64,000 nucleotides of DNA from Citrobacter freundii. GTDB taxonomy: Bacteria > Bacteroidota > Bacteroidia > Chitinophagales > Chitinophagaceae. The notes under the pieces are model-generated. The model did no database searches. It saw only the letters and a list, made by a program, of their open reading frames with translations, and had not been told where the DNA came from. Shown here in pieces: positions 26,707 to 35,364 of the stretch (position 1 is its first letter; each line of letters starts with the position of its first letter). The stretch lies in assembly GCA_003243445.1 (NCBI GenBank), contig QFQQ01000014.1, positions 46,172 through 110,171 of the forward strand, read 5' to 3'. The position numbers and the translations under genes are program-made.

Positions 26707-28080
26707 TTAATGCGCCATATCATCTTCATTTGCTTCCTCCGCATCATCCAGCAAATGCAGGTCCACCGCTGATTCCATACCAGCGATGCCTTCAATGGAG
26801 CCGCGTATGTGTGCTGCATTGAGCAATACCTTCTCCAGTTGTTTCTCTCGTGTTTTCCAAAGCTTTTCCATCGCATCCCGTTCTTTCTGGATGGATAAAC
26901 GCATGCTGAGAAAACCTTCACGGATCGCCTTCCATTGTTCTGCAAATTCATTGCTGGTGAGATAGCCGTACAGCATGTGCATCTTCTCGCCCTTATTCTC
27001 ATTATTGCGAACGGCAGTGGAGATGCGCATGATGCTGTCACGCAATACCACCGCGAGTGCTTTTACTTCTGCAAACGAACAGATCCAGACGCCATCTTTC
27101 AAACCAAACCCTTCCATATCGCGTGGCATGGTACGGGTGACAATCACGGCAACGTCTGCACCCAGGCTACGCATATCTGCTTTCAGTTTCTCGATCCAGT
27201 CGCCGCCAAACGTAGCTGTGCGCTTGCTTTCATAAATGATCTTGCCGCATTCCTGCCCTGAATTGCTTCTTACTGTTTGTATGCAATCAGCGCCTTTCAC
27301 GCCTTTGCCCACTTCTGCGATCACATCAAAGGGGAATGAGCTGCGCAGCAATTCTTCCAGCGCCAGTTCCTGGATCTCACCCTGTAACTGGGTTGATCCC
27401 TGTTCTGCTTTGCGGCGCATTTCTTCAGCGAGCTTTTTCTGATCTTCCAGTTGCTTTTCCAATTCCTTTAACCGGAGTTGGAATTCACTTTCACGGTTGG
27501 CCGCTTTTTGTTCTTCTATTTTGCGAAGGTCTTCGGAGAGTTTCTCCCGTTCCTGTTGCAGTTTTTTCTGTACAGTAAGATCAAGTTCATCTTCTTTGAT
27601 CTTCAGGTCCTGTTCTTTTTTCAGATACTCTATTTCTTTTTCACGGGCGGCCTTTAGTTTTTCCTCGTTTTGTTCTTCTATCTTGCGAAGTTCAATGGAA
27701 AGTTTCTCGCGTTCTGTCTGCAGTGTTTTTTGAAGCGTAATATCCAGCTCTTCTTCCCGGTTTTTCAGCTGCTGTTCTTTTTTAAGGTATTCCAATTCTT
27801 TTTGCCGCGCAGTCTTGAGTTTTTCCTCATTGTCCTTATTATTCTGTTCCAGCAGGCGCAGTTTATTTTCAAAATCGCCGGCGATGCTCTTACGCATTGT
27901 TTCCTCCATGCTTTGCTGGATGAGCTTTCGTTCCTGGTCCAGTTTCACCTGGAATTCCTCATTTTTCTTTCGCTGCCAGTCTGCCGCTTTTGAGCGAAGT
28001 TCCTTTTCCACTTCTTCCCTGATCGCGTCATTTGGTTCAAACTGGTGACCGCAATTCGGGCATTTTATATCCGTAGCCAT
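26707..28080 (-). CDS. DUF2130 coiled-coil protein
   Basis: 457 residues. The N-terminus has a zinc-ribbon-like CPNC (7-10). Residues 20-245 form a long charged coiled coil containing an internal duplication of about 60 residues (KELEYLKKEQ ... EREKLS-x-x-LRKIEEQ, twice). The C-terminal part (about 250-420) is the DUF2130 domain with GKIIYESKRT and DVAVIVTRTMP, a fold related to PD-(D/E)xK nucleases. The role is unknown; DNA-related function is a possibility from the fold only. It is transcribed alone. Confidence 0.9.
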   Translation of the reverse strand: MATDIKCPNCGHQFEPNDAIREEVEKELRSKAADWQRKKNEEFQVKLDQERKLIQQSMEETMRKSIAGDFENKLRLLEQNNKDNEEKLKTARQKELEYLKKEQQLKNREEELDITLQKTLQTEREKLSIELRKIEEQNEEKLKAAREKEIEYLKKEQDLKIKEDELDLTVQKKLQQEREKLSEDLRKIEEQKAANRESEFQLRLKELEKQLEDQKKLAEEMRRKAEQGSTQLQGEIQELALEELLRSSFPFDVIAEVGKGVKGADCIQTVRSNSGQECGKIIYESKRTATFGGDWIEKLKADMRSLGADVAVIVTRTMPRDMEGFGLKDGVWICSFAEVKALAVVLRDSIMRISTAVRNNENKGEKMHMLYGYLTSNEFAEQWKAIREGFLSMRLSIQKERDAMEKLWKTREKQLEKVLLNAAHIRGSIEGIAGMESAVDLHLLDDAEEANEDDMAH

Positions 28081-28354
28081 TCATGATCGGTTTAGTTTTC
28101 AAAAATACAAAAGCAGCGGCAGAATGCCTGTAGAGGCCGGGTAAGATGCCCGTTAGCCCATGACCGGTGTTCGCCGGAAGAATTTCCCGGATCGACACAT
28201 TTCCCCATAAAATGATATATGCCTGCACAGGAAACTACTTTGTTGTAGGGGAACTGGAGCTGCACGACCTCTGCCAGCGGACGCTGTTCATCGGGCATCC
28301 ATCATCGTTCTCACATCCGACATTGAAATTGTATCTTGCTGCAAAATCTACCAC

Positions 28355-29263
28355 ATGAAGAAACTTGCTTTGCCAATATTTTTTGCGTCCTTTTTTTATT
28401 CAGTCGCAAATACCCAGGAAATGGCGCGGTTGGATACGATCAGTGTGGTTGCCAAAAGTGCGGTATTGAAAAAGATCTCCAGTGAGTTTAGTTTCACGGA
28501 AGGGCCGGCGGTTAATAAAAAAGGAGATATTTATTTTACGGATCAGCCGAATGATAAGATCTGGAAATTCGATACGAAGGGAAATCTATCCATATATATG
28601 GACAAGACGGGTCGCTCAAATGGTTTGTTCTTTGACCATGCGGGCAATCTGCTGGCCTGTGCTGACGAGAATGGTGAGCTTTGGTCTATTGCACCAGATA
28701 AAACAAAGACTGTCCTGCTTGATAACCTGGATGGAAAGCAACTGAATGGTCCCAACGATCTCTGGATGGATGCCAGCGGCGGCATCTATTTTACTGATCC
28801 ATATTATCAACGGAATTACTGGACGCGCAAACAATCTGCACTGGATGGCATGAAAGTATATTACCTGCCAAAAGGAGCAAAACAACCCGTGGTGGTTGAG
28901 GATAAAATGGAGAGGCCCAATGGAATCGTAGGAACACCTGACGGAAAATATCTTTATGTCGCTGATATAGGCGCGGGCAAAACGTATCGTTATAAAATCG
29001 CTGCGAATGGCGTGCTTGAAGACAGGCAATTATTTTTTGCACAAGGCTCGGACGGCATTACGCTGGATAATAAAGGCAATCTTTATCTCAGTGGTAATGG
29101 CGTTACCATACTGGATAAAGAAGGTAAAAAGATCGGTCATATACCCGTTCCCTCAAAATGGGTGGGCAATCTTTGCTTCGGAGGCAAGAAAAAGGATCTG
29201 TTGTTCATCACTGCATCTGAGTCTGTATATACTTTAAAGATGAGCGTGAAAGGAGTGGAGTAG
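28355..29263 (+). CDS. SMP-30/gluconolactonase-family protein, exported
   Basis: 302 residues with a signal peptide (about 1-20). The six-bladed propeller signatures FTEGPAVNKKGDIYFTDQ, SNGLFFDHAGNLLACAD, LNGPNDLWMDASGGIYFTDPYY and RPNGIVGTPDGKYLYVAD include the acidic and Asn metal ligands of SMP-30/gluconolactonase enzymes. It would hydrolyse sugar lactones outside the cytoplasm. It could follow oxidation of sugars by periplasmic dehydrogenases such as those at 7 kb or 41 kb, but it is not in an operon with either. Confidence 0.9.
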   Translation: MKKLALPIFFASFFYSVANTQEMARLDTISVVAKSAVLKKISSEFSFTEGPAVNKKGDIYFTDQPNDKIWKFDTKGNLSIYMDKTGRSNGLFFDHAGNLLACADENGELWSIAPDKTKTVLLDNLDGKQLNGPNDLWMDASGGIYFTDPYYQRNYWTRKQSALDGMKVYYLPKGAKQPVVVEDKMERPNGIVGTPDGKYLYVADIGAGKTYRYKIAANGVLEDRQLFFAQGSDGITLDNKGNLYLSGNGVTILDKEGKKIGHIPVPSKWVGNLCFGGKKKDLLFITASESVYTLKMSVKGVE

Positions 29264-29568
29264 AAATTACGATGACAAGAGATTGTTTAGTGTCTGAAAC
29301 CTGAACAGACTGCATGCAGCTGCGTTCATTTTTATCCAATTTAATCTTCAAACGTTGAGGTCTGCCGGCTTAAACCACAAATCTCAACGTCATCGCGCCA
29401 CTCGTTTTTAAAACCTGGTGCCTATTCATTCTTCCGTTAAAAAACATTTTTTCTCCGTCTAAACACCATGGCTTCCGGCCGGTGGCATTGTAGCTTTATA
29501 TCATCAACAGCGAATATGAAAGAAATATTGCCAGTTGATATATAAATACACTTGCTAAACATCAATAT
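29264..29568. other. Spacer upstream of the Cys-rich cluster, no gene seen
   Basis: No open frame of interest. It includes TGCATGCAGCTGC, a short palindromic stretch, around 29310. The last 60 bases are AT-rich and likely carry the promoter of the small genes that follow. Confidence 0.4.
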
Positions 29569-29772
29569 ATGCCTGCTTTGAAAAAGTTCATCGCCTTGTT
29601 CGCGGTGGTCTATGTTATGGCTGTAATACAGTTCTTCGCAAGGAAGCAAATGAGCGGCCTGCACAATGCTCCTTCTGTTTCTAATAATATGAACATCCTG
29701 TCGCGCGAAATGCTTGCCGGATCGCTTCCGGGAGGTTATGCTGCGAGCGCTATTACAGCCATGTTAAAGTAA
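29569..29772 (+). CDS. Small secreted or membrane peptide, unknown
   Basis: 67 residues: a basic start (MPALKK), one hydrophobic segment (FIALFAVVYVMAVIQFF), then a short polar tail ending SLPGGYAASAITAMLK. No family was recognised. It is 94 bases upstream of the Cys-rich lipoprotein on the same strand, so it may belong to the same unit. It could also be a chance frame: there is no strong ribosome site, though AT-rich promoter-like sequence precedes it. Confidence 0.5.
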   Translation: MPALKKFIALFAVVYVMAVIQFFARKQMSGLHNAPSVSNNMNILSREMLAGSLPGGYAASAITAMLK

Positions 29773-29866
29773 AAGAATTATAAGAATCCGTACCCTTAGA
29801 TAACTCAAACGCATGGATATGCTATGCGGTATAAATCCCTTTTTATAATCATTAATATCAACAATC

Positions 29867-30607
29867 ATGATAAAAAACTCTAAAACTGTAATGTCATTAG
29901 CTTTTGGCATTGCCTCTATTGCGCTTATTTCTTACGCCTGCAAAAAAAACGATACGTCCGTATCGCAAGGGCAGGATCAGGAGAAAGTATTGTATACAAC
30001 GCTTGGAGGCCGGACTCCTTCGACCGCTTCATTGTTTCTTGGAGATAATGTGAAAAGAGTCACGGCGATCAGTTATCAGCATTCGTTGCTTGATGCGCTT
30101 AGGTCATCGGACGGGTGGAAGAGAGCCATCGCAGGTGAATCGCTTGATCTAAGCGCAATCAGGAGAACTTATGTATTCAACAGTGATGTTTCGCTTATTA
30201 CCATTCCTGTTCGTTCGAAAGGAAATGTGCAGGATTATTTCAATGTGTATATACAGGACAAACGGACACTGATCACAAGGCTATCTGAAATAAGAAACGC
30301 TGATGGACTGACAACGTATAAGGTACAATCCGCTGCCGGGGAACTGTACTACCAGTTTGATCTGAACGATAAAAATCAGCTGGGCAACTGGAAGTTTGAC
30401 AGGGATATTCCAAAGATATTCACTTCTTCTGTTGCGATGTCTGCGGGCCGGGATCAAGAACCGTGTGCGAAGAAGAAATTTTACAGCTGTATGAACTGTC
30501 TCATCATTGATGTATGCGGATCCGACTGGTTATGTACAATCGCCTGCGGGCTGGCTGTGCCAAGTTGTGTAGGCGGTGCAGCACTGGTTTGTTTATTGGC
30601 AAGTTAA
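29867..30607 (+). CDS. Lipoprotein with eight-cysteine C-terminal domain (halocin C8-like pattern)
   Basis: 246 residues. A lipoprotein-type signal ends at Cys25 (ISYACKKN). Residues about 40-190 form a beta-type domain without known motifs. The last 47 residues carry eight cysteines (200, 208, 211, 217, 223, 227, 234, 242) in a hydrophobic, Gly/Ala-rich setting, including CTIAC and CVGGAALVC. Spacing and composition recall halocin C8-type peptides (CxxC, CTIGC), which are also made as the C-terminus of a larger precursor whose N-terminal part serves as immunity protein. This is similarity by eye; a simple disulfide-rich lipoprotein is the alternative. A small membrane protein gene follows after ten bases. 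Confidence 0.75.
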   Translation: MIKNSKTVMSLAFGIASIALISYACKKNDTSVSQGQDQEKVLYTTLGGRTPSTASLFLGDNVKRVTAISYQHSLLDALRSSDGWKRAIAGESLDLSAIRRTYVFNSDVSLITIPVRSKGNVQDYFNVYIQDKRTLITRLSEIRNADGLTTYKVQSAAGELYYQFDLNDKNQLGNWKFDRDIPKIFTSSVAMSAGRDQEPCAKKKFYSCMNCLIIDVCGSDWLCTIACGLAVPSCVGGAALVCLLAS

Positions 30608-30617
30608 ATCTTGAAAT

Positions 30618-30815
30618 ATGAAAAATAACTTCTTTTCTTACTGGAAACTACTTCGCTATGCGGTTTGTTTGCTCGTCGCCCTGTCGGGATTTGCATTGAT
30701 CTTTATCAAAGAGGATCCGGCGAGGGGAAGAGTATTGTTGATGATCGCCACGATTGGTGTATTTGGAACGGTACTTTATGATATGCTTGACAAACACCTG
30801 CGCGGTAAAAGATAG
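30618..30815 (+). CDS. Small two-helix membrane protein
   Basis: 65 residues with two hydrophobic segments (YAVCLLVALSGFALIFI and RVLLMIATIGVFGTVLYDML) joined by a short charged loop, and a basic tail (HLRGKR). It starts ten bases after the stop of the Cys-rich lipoprotein, so the two are almost certainly cotranscribed. Small two-helix proteins in this position often act as immunity or partner proteins, but nothing in the sequence proves it. A terminator follows. Confidence 0.75.
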   Translation: MKNNFFSYWKLLRYAVCLLVALSGFALIFIKEDPARGRVLLMIATIGVFGTVLYDMLDKHLRGKR

Positions 30816-30841
30816 TTGATGGGTTAATACCATTTTATGCC

Positions 30842-30869
30842 GGCCGGGTAAGTGTTACTTTGCCCGGCC
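30842..30869 (+). terminator. Terminator of the Cys-rich cluster
   Basis: GC-rich hairpin GGCCGGGTAA/TTGCCCGGCC (one wobble) with an eight-base loop, 27 bases after the small membrane protein gene. No clear T run follows. Confidence 0.65.
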
Positions 30870-31067
30870 CGGTAAAAATGGCTTAGTCATATTTACGCGC
30901 ATCGTCAGTAAGATCAACGTTTATACAGGAACCCTGCAACTATGTATATAAAAACAGTTGTGTATAAATCCGGGATTCGCGATTTTCGCGGCCTGCCTGG
31001 GGCAGTGAGTGTACTTCTGTGTAAAGGCTGGGGAAGGAAGTTGAGCTATCATTTCAAAATTTAATGT

Positions 31068-31604
31068 ATGGACCGGATCGAATTTTTAAAACTGTTATCA
31101 GGATATAAGGGTGTCAACAGTCATGAACAGGAGATGCTGAATGAAACCGTCACTTTTGCCAATGCACATAAAGATTGTTTTAGCCGGGAATTACTTATTG
31201 GCCATATTACGGCCTCTGCCTGGATCATAAATCGTCAAATGACGCACGCATTGCTCATGCATCATGCAAAGTTGGATCGTTGGTTCCAGCCGGGAGGTCA
31301 CTGCGATGGTGATCCGGATGTTAGAGCAGTGGCAAAAAAAGAAGCCTTCGAGGAAACTGGTCTGGAAGTGGATCTCCTGAGGCCGGAAATTTTCGATATT
31401 GATGTGCATGTGATCCCCGCAAGAAAAACTGAACCCGAGCATAAGCATTATGATATCCGGTTTTTATTTTCTGCAGACATGACCAAAGAAGAGCTCGATA
31501 TAAATGAAGAAGCAAGAGCAGTGAAGTGGATCAGGCTGGAAGAAGTGCAGCAATATAACAACAACGATTCTATTATGCGGATGGTGGAGAAAACGAAATC
31601 TTGA
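31068..31604 (+). CDS. Nudix hydrolase
   Basis: 178 residues. The Nudix box spans about 77-99, GGHCDGDPDVRAVAKKEAFEETGL, with the key Glu92, Glu95 and Glu96. The GGHxDGDxD form differs from the textbook box at the first Glu but is common in one bacterial subgroup. The enzyme would hydrolyse a nucleoside diphosphate linked to another group; the substrate is not predictable. It stands alone, convergent with the kinase gene. Confidence 0.9.
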   Translation: MDRIEFLKLLSGYKGVNSHEQEMLNETVTFANAHKDCFSRELLIGHITASAWIINRQMTHALLMHHAKLDRWFQPGGHCDGDPDVRAVAKKEAFEETGLEVDLLRPEIFDIDVHVIPARKTEPEHKHYDIRFLFSADMTKEELDINEEARAVKWIRLEEVQQYNNNDSIMRMVEKTKS

Positions 31605-31752
31605 ATTTCACAATCTTAGTTGATAAGGTGCATAGATTTCCCAGAAAGCTTAGGTCCGGGACCCAAAACATGAACGTTCATGGTTCCGCAAACCTTTGGA
31701 AAAGCTTAAGCATCTGAAATCCTCGAACAGGTTTGGAGAGGATCGCGGCCGC

Positions 31753-32913
31753 TTAGTCAGGGTTTACCGTGTTCAGGACGATCCGGAATGTTGTGCCCTT
31801 CCCGGGTTCTGATTGTTTTACAAAGATCTCGCCTTTGTGATACTGAGAAATGATCCGTTTAGACAGGCTCAGGCCCAGGCCCCAGCCTCTTTTCTTTGTT
31901 GTAAAGCCTGGTTTGAATACGCGATTGATATGCTGGCTGGCGATGCCCTTGCCGCTATCGGTCACATCAATGATCACGGATTGCTTTTCTTCCTGCAGGC
32001 TGACCTGGATCGAACCTTTTCCTTCCATGGCATCAAGCGCGTTTTTTAAAAGATTTTCGATCACCCAGTCGAACAGGGGAGGAGAGACCTTCGCCATAAT
32101 TTGATCATGGCCATGTGTATCCACGGAGAAGTTGACTTTGCCCGGGGCACGTTTACGGATATATTCGACCATGCTGTTGACCTGCGCGACCAGCTCAGTT
32201 TGTTCCAGCTGAGGTGTACTGCCGATCTTACCAAATCGATCAGATACCAGCCGAAGCCGGTTAACGTCTTTTGCCAGTTCGGCAACAATAGCTTCATTAC
32301 CGGGTTGCTCCCGCATCACTTCCACCCAACCTTCCAGAGAAGAGACCGGGGTGCCCAACTGATGAGCGGTTTCTTTGGCCATGCCCGCCCAGACCTGGTT
32401 CTGTACTGAACGGTAGCTGCTTCTTAAAGCCAATACGGTAACGATAATAAACAACCCGACGATCAGCAATTGTACAAGCGGATAATAACGTACTTCATTT
32501 AACAGGCTGGTATGACCAAAATAATACCGGTTGACATGGGTTGAGTCCAGGGGATCTGTATATACGATCGGGGGATTCAGGCTTTTTAAAGAAGAAAGTT
32601 TTTTCGGCAGATAGGAAGGTTCGGCTATTGCGCGCGCCGAGTCCAGGTTTACAAATGCAATAATGCTATCGTGCTCATCGGTCTCGATGATCGGAATATC
32701 GTGATTATCAGAAATGATCTTGAAGGGTAGACGTGTATCTGAAATATTCGGGTTCAGGAGCGATTTGCCTGCCTCGACCCATTGTTCCACTTTTACACGC
32801 TCGTCCTGCGCAATCTTTCGCGCGAGATATTGCGAATAGAAAATAGTTCCGGTAACAATACAGATCGCAATGGCCGCGAGGCCGGTCCGCCAATTCAAAA
32901 CTTGCTGAAGCAT
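31753..32913 (-). CDS. Membrane sensor histidine kinase
   Basis: 386 residues from the ATG of MLQQVLNW; a 37-residue upstream extension runs through intergenic repeats and is left out. The first transmembrane helix is at about 8-30 and the second at about 150-172, enclosing a periplasmic domain of about 120 residues. The kinase core has phosphoacceptor His184 (KETAHQLGTPVSSL), an N box (ENLLKNALDAMEG), DSGKGI and GWGLGLSLSKRI. The HQLGTP form of the H box is typical of one Bacteroidota kinase group. No response regulator gene lies next to it, so it is an orphan kinase; the signal is unknown. Confidence 0.92.
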   Translation of the reverse strand: MLQQVLNWRTGLAAIAICIVTGTIFYSQYLARKIAQDERVKVEQWVEAGKSLLNPNISDTRLPFKIISDNHDIPIIETDEHDSIIAFVNLDSARAIAEPSYLPKKLSSLKSLNPPIVYTDPLDSTHVNRYYFGHTSLLNEVRYYPLVQLLIVGLFIIVTVLALRSSYRSVQNQVWAGMAKETAHQLGTPVSSLEGWVEVMREQPGNEAIVAELAKDVNRLRLVSDRFGKIGSTPQLEQTELVAQVNSMVEYIRKRAPGKVNFSVDTHGHDQIMAKVSPPLFDWVIENLLKNALDAMEGKGSIQVSLQEEKQSVIIDVTDSGKGIASQHINRVFKPGFTTKKRGWGLGLSLSKRIISQYHKGEIFVKQSEPGKGTTFRIVLNTVNPD

Positions 32914-32959
32914 ATTCGAATTTAGGATGTTAATCAGTAAGTCGAACAGATTCGACGAG

Positions 32960-33140
32960 GATATTCGATGGTCGATGTTCGATGGTGGATGATCGAGCTC
33001 TGCGAGCCAAAAAAGATTCATCAAAGACGCTTTCCGATATCAAGAGGCTTCTTTTGATAGTCCATTATCAACTGCGAAGCCCGATCATCGACCATCGGGC
33101 AGCGGACATCGAAATTGACCATCGTTCCCTGTCCATCGAA
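32960..33140. repeat. ATGGTCGATGTTCGATGG-type imperfect repeats
   Basis: Forward units (GATGGTCGATG, GATGGTGGATGATCGA) at 32966-33000 face inverted ones (CATCGACCATCGG, GACCATCG, CCATCGAAC) at 33088-33140, between divergent genes. Copies of the same type occur at 8953-8977. Confidence 0.6.
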
Positions 33141-33198
33141 CATCCCGTTTTCCAATCCAACGCAAACGCCTAATTTTGTCAGACTTTATTGCCGATAA

Positions 33199-34227
33199 AT
33201 GAATGCATCCCATGTAGCCGTTGTTATCCTGAACTGGAATGGCCGTCGTTTTCTGGAACAATTTCTTCCCTCCGTTTTTAAAACCACCTGGTCCAATTAC
33301 GAAGTGATCGTGGCGGATAATGCTTCGACTGATGACTCATTGACTTTTCTCGAAACAAATTACCCAACTGTTCGCATTATACGATTGAAGGAGAATTTTG
33401 GTTTTGCAAAGGGATATAACGAAGCGCTGAAAGAAGTGAAGGCAGATTATTATGTGTTGTTGAATTCAGACGTGGAGGTGGAACCGGGCTGGCTTCAGCC
33501 GATGGTGCATTTGCTTGATCAGCATCCGGAGATAGCGGCCTGTCAGCCGAAGCTGCTTGCTTATAGCGATAAGACGCTGTTTGAATATGCCGGTGCGGCC
33601 GGAGGATGGATCGATCATTATGGTTATCCGTTTTCAAAAGGTAGGGTGTTTGACAGTTGTGAGCATGATCATGGGCAGTATGATCAGCAGGAAAGAATAT
33701 TTTGGGCAAGTGGTGCTGCCCTTTTTATAAGGCCTGATGTGTTCCATACAATGAAAGGGTTTGATGAATTCTTCTTTGCACATATGGAAGAGATCGATCT
33801 CTGCTGGAGGATCCAGTTGGCCGGTCATGAGATCTATAGTTGCCCTGCATCTATTGTGTACCACGTGGGCGGCGGTACATTGCCCCAGGGAAATCCGCGT
33901 AAGACATTTTTAAATTTCAGGAACAACCATATCATGTTATATAAAAATCTTGATTGGTGGGCCAGGGTGCGCGTGATCCCTTACCGCTTTTGCCTGGACG
34001 GTGTAAGCGGATGGAAGGGCTTGATGGCCGGTAACAAAAGCTATCTTCTGGCAATCATCAAAGCGCATTTTGCTTTTTTAGGATGGTTGTTTTTCCACCG
34101 GAGCAAGAGTGTTTTTCCTAAGACGCGGAAGGGAAAAGTATATGGTGTGCTGAATGGTAACGTGGTATGGCAGTACTTTATAAAAAAGAAAACACGATTT
34201 TCTGAAATTGTTAGACAATCTTTATAG
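33199..34227 (+). CDS. Family 2 glycosyltransferase (rhamnosyltransferase-like)
   Basis: 342 residues. The GT-A fold signatures VAVVILNWNG, VIVADNASTDDS, FGFAKGYNEAL and LLNSDVEVEPGW are present, followed by EEIDLCWRIQLAGHEIYSCP with the catalytic acidic residues and YHVGGGTL. This is the WbbL/rhamnosyltransferase type of GT2, which adds sugars to cell-surface glycans from nucleotide sugars on the cytoplasmic side. A C-terminal hydrophobic stretch (LLAIIKAHFAFLGWLFF) may attach it to the membrane. There are no other glycan genes beside it. Confidence 0.93.
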   Translation: MNASHVAVVILNWNGRRFLEQFLPSVFKTTWSNYEVIVADNASTDDSLTFLETNYPTVRIIRLKENFGFAKGYNEALKEVKADYYVLLNSDVEVEPGWLQPMVHLLDQHPEIAACQPKLLAYSDKTLFEYAGAAGGWIDHYGYPFSKGRVFDSCEHDHGQYDQQERIFWASGAALFIRPDVFHTMKGFDEFFFAHMEEIDLCWRIQLAGHEIYSCPASIVYHVGGGTLPQGNPRKTFLNFRNNHIMLYKNLDWWARVRVIPYRFCLDGVSGWKGLMAGNKSYLLAIIKAHFAFLGWLFFHRSKSVFPKTRKGKVYGVLNGNVVWQYFIKKKTRFSEIVRQSL

Positions 34228-34245
34228 TTTTTTATCCTGAAACCT

Positions 34246-34253
34246 TATTTTTG
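34246..34253 (+). promoter_or_regulatory. Promoter -7 box TATTTTTG
   Basis: Matches the Bacteroidota TAnnTTTG consensus, 17 bases before the ATG of the small membrane protein gene at 34271. A -33 element is not clear. Confidence 0.5.
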
Positions 34254-34270
34254 CAAACACAAAATTTGTT

Positions 34271-34492
34271 ATGGCATCTACTAATCAGGATTACCAACAA
34301 GAGTTGAAAAAAGTACAGGACAGAGACTTCACGCATAGCTGGGTGTCTTCATCTGGTTTTCTGTTTTACCTGCAGGTGTTTTGCATTCTCGCGTTTGTAT
34401 TAGGCGGTTGTTACAAGCTGTCGACAAAACGTTTTGAAAAGCCAGAGGTGGTTGTTCCTGAAAACACGTTGTACACGCCGAAGTACAAATAA
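34271..34492 (+). CDS. Small single-helix membrane protein
   Basis: 73 residues: a charged N-terminal 28 residues, a hydrophobic helix (FLFYLQVFCILAFVLGGCY) and a short tail ending PENTLYTPKYK. A good promoter -7 box precedes it and a tRNA transcription unit follows. It is a conserved-looking short protein without a known function; I do not recognise the family. Confidence 0.75.
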   Translation: MASTNQDYQQELKKVQDRDFTHSWVSSSGFLFYLQVFCILAFVLGGCYKLSTKRFEKPEVVVPENTLYTPKYK

Positions 34493-34530
34493 TTTTTTCG
34501 AAAAAGATTTTTTTGCAAAGAATATTCCCC

Positions 34531-34538
34531 TATTTTTG
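34531..34538 (+). promoter_or_regulatory. Promoter -7 box TATTTTTG of the tRNA unit
   Basis: TAnnTTTG match with an upstream TTTG at 34512-34515 (spacing a little short at 15 bases). It is the likely promoter of tRNA-Gly. Confidence 0.5.
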
Positions 34539-34651
34539 CACCCCCAAAGTTCTTTGATCCGGATAGATAACTCAGGTGATAATCAGGTAGAACTGAGAAG
34601 AAAGGAGTTCAGATCCGGAGATAGTTTCCAAAGAGATTTGGAACAAGTTAA

Positions 34652-34724
<73 letters not shown>

Positions 34725-34727
34725 CTG

Positions 34728-34760
34728 ATCCTCTTCGCTGCTGCGAAGAGGATTTTTTTT
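34728..34760 (+). terminator. Terminator between tRNA-Gly and tRNA-Leu
   Basis: Perfect 11-base arms ATCCTCTTCGC/GCGAAGAGGAT with a four-base loop and eight T. Its position means the two tRNA genes are likely separate transcripts or subject to read-through control. Confidence 0.9.
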
Positions 34761-34774
34761 TATTTTCACACCAG

Positions 34775-34860
34775 GCCCTGGTGGTGAAATTGGTAGACAC
34801 GCAGGACTTAAAATCCTGTGGCCAGCAATGGCCGTATCGGTTCAACTCCGATCCGGGGCA
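34775..34860 (+). tRNA. tRNA-Leu(UAA)
   Basis: A class II tRNA: acceptor GCCCTGG pairs with CCGGGGC (one G-U pair), discriminator A at 34860, anticodon loop CTTAAAA giving TAA, a long variable arm (GGCCAGCAATGGCC type), and T-arm GGTTCAACTCC. Part of its 3' half recurs in degenerate form at 40135-40192. Confidence 0.96.
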
Positions 34861-34870
34861 CTTCAAAATC

Positions 34871-34907
34871 AAGCGATTATAGCAGAATGTTGTAGTCGCT
34901 TTTTTTA
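34871..34907 (+). terminator. Terminator after tRNA-Leu(UAA)
   Basis: Hairpin AAGCGATTATA/TTGTAGTCGCTT (wobble pairs) followed by seven T. Confidence 0.75.
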
Positions 34908-35189
34908 TTGTATACGCCGTCACTACAACAATGCTAGAACAATTGACATCTGCGTAATCCGGACTGCTTTTATATATCTTGTTATCATGCATCGCTTTTA
35001 CGGAACGACATGACGACAGTCTACATACTAATTTTTATCAGTGGTGCAGCCCTGGCTTTATCAATAATCTCCCTTACATCACTTATTCAAAAGAGCTGTG
35101 AAATCCAAAGGACAAGTATAAAGAATTCGTGAGACGTTCTTGAGAGGTTGCGCAACATGTCTTTTCGGCAATGAAAATATAAAACATGG
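34908..35189. other. Stretch after tRNA-Leu, no firm gene
   Basis: AT-rich, with only the 40-codon frame at 35010-35132 worth noting. The rest has no recognisable content and probably belongs to the decayed junction. Confidence 0.4.
35010..35132 (+). CDS. Possible 40-residue hydrophobic peptide
   Basis: ATG to TGA frame of 40 codons with one hydrophobic helix (VYILIFISGAALALSIISL) and a short polar tail. It has no recognised family and no clear ribosome site. It may be chance. Confidence 0.2.
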   Translation: MTTVYILIFISGAALALSIISLTSLIQKSCEIQRTSIKNS

Positions 35190-35339
35190 TAGAGTGTGTT
35201 CTAACGAAGCTCTCAATACTAATTTATCTGAAAACGACGAAAGCAGGGCAGTGCCAACAACCTGATGATCTTTCCCCGATAATTTTTCAACAGCTACGCT
35301 TCCTTATGTAGCCTGTCGCTCCCATGACAATATTTGCAT
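35190..35339 (-). pseudogene. Frameshifted N-terminal fragment of an NmrA-like/atypical SDR gene
   Basis: Reading the minus strand from the ATG at 35339 gives MQIL, then after one missing base VMGATGYI, then after one extra A GS-VAVEKLSGKDHQVVGTAL. Joined, this is the standard N-terminus of NmrA-type NAD(P)-binding proteins (M-x-ILV-x-GATGYIG-x-x-VEKL-x-x-x-HQV). Similarity fades after about 50 residues. It lies 25 bases downstream of the DoxX gene on the same strand, so it was probably the third gene of that operon before truncation near the tRNA. Confidence 0.65.
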
Positions 35340-35364
35340 TTTATTCCTTGTTTGTTGCGGGAAT

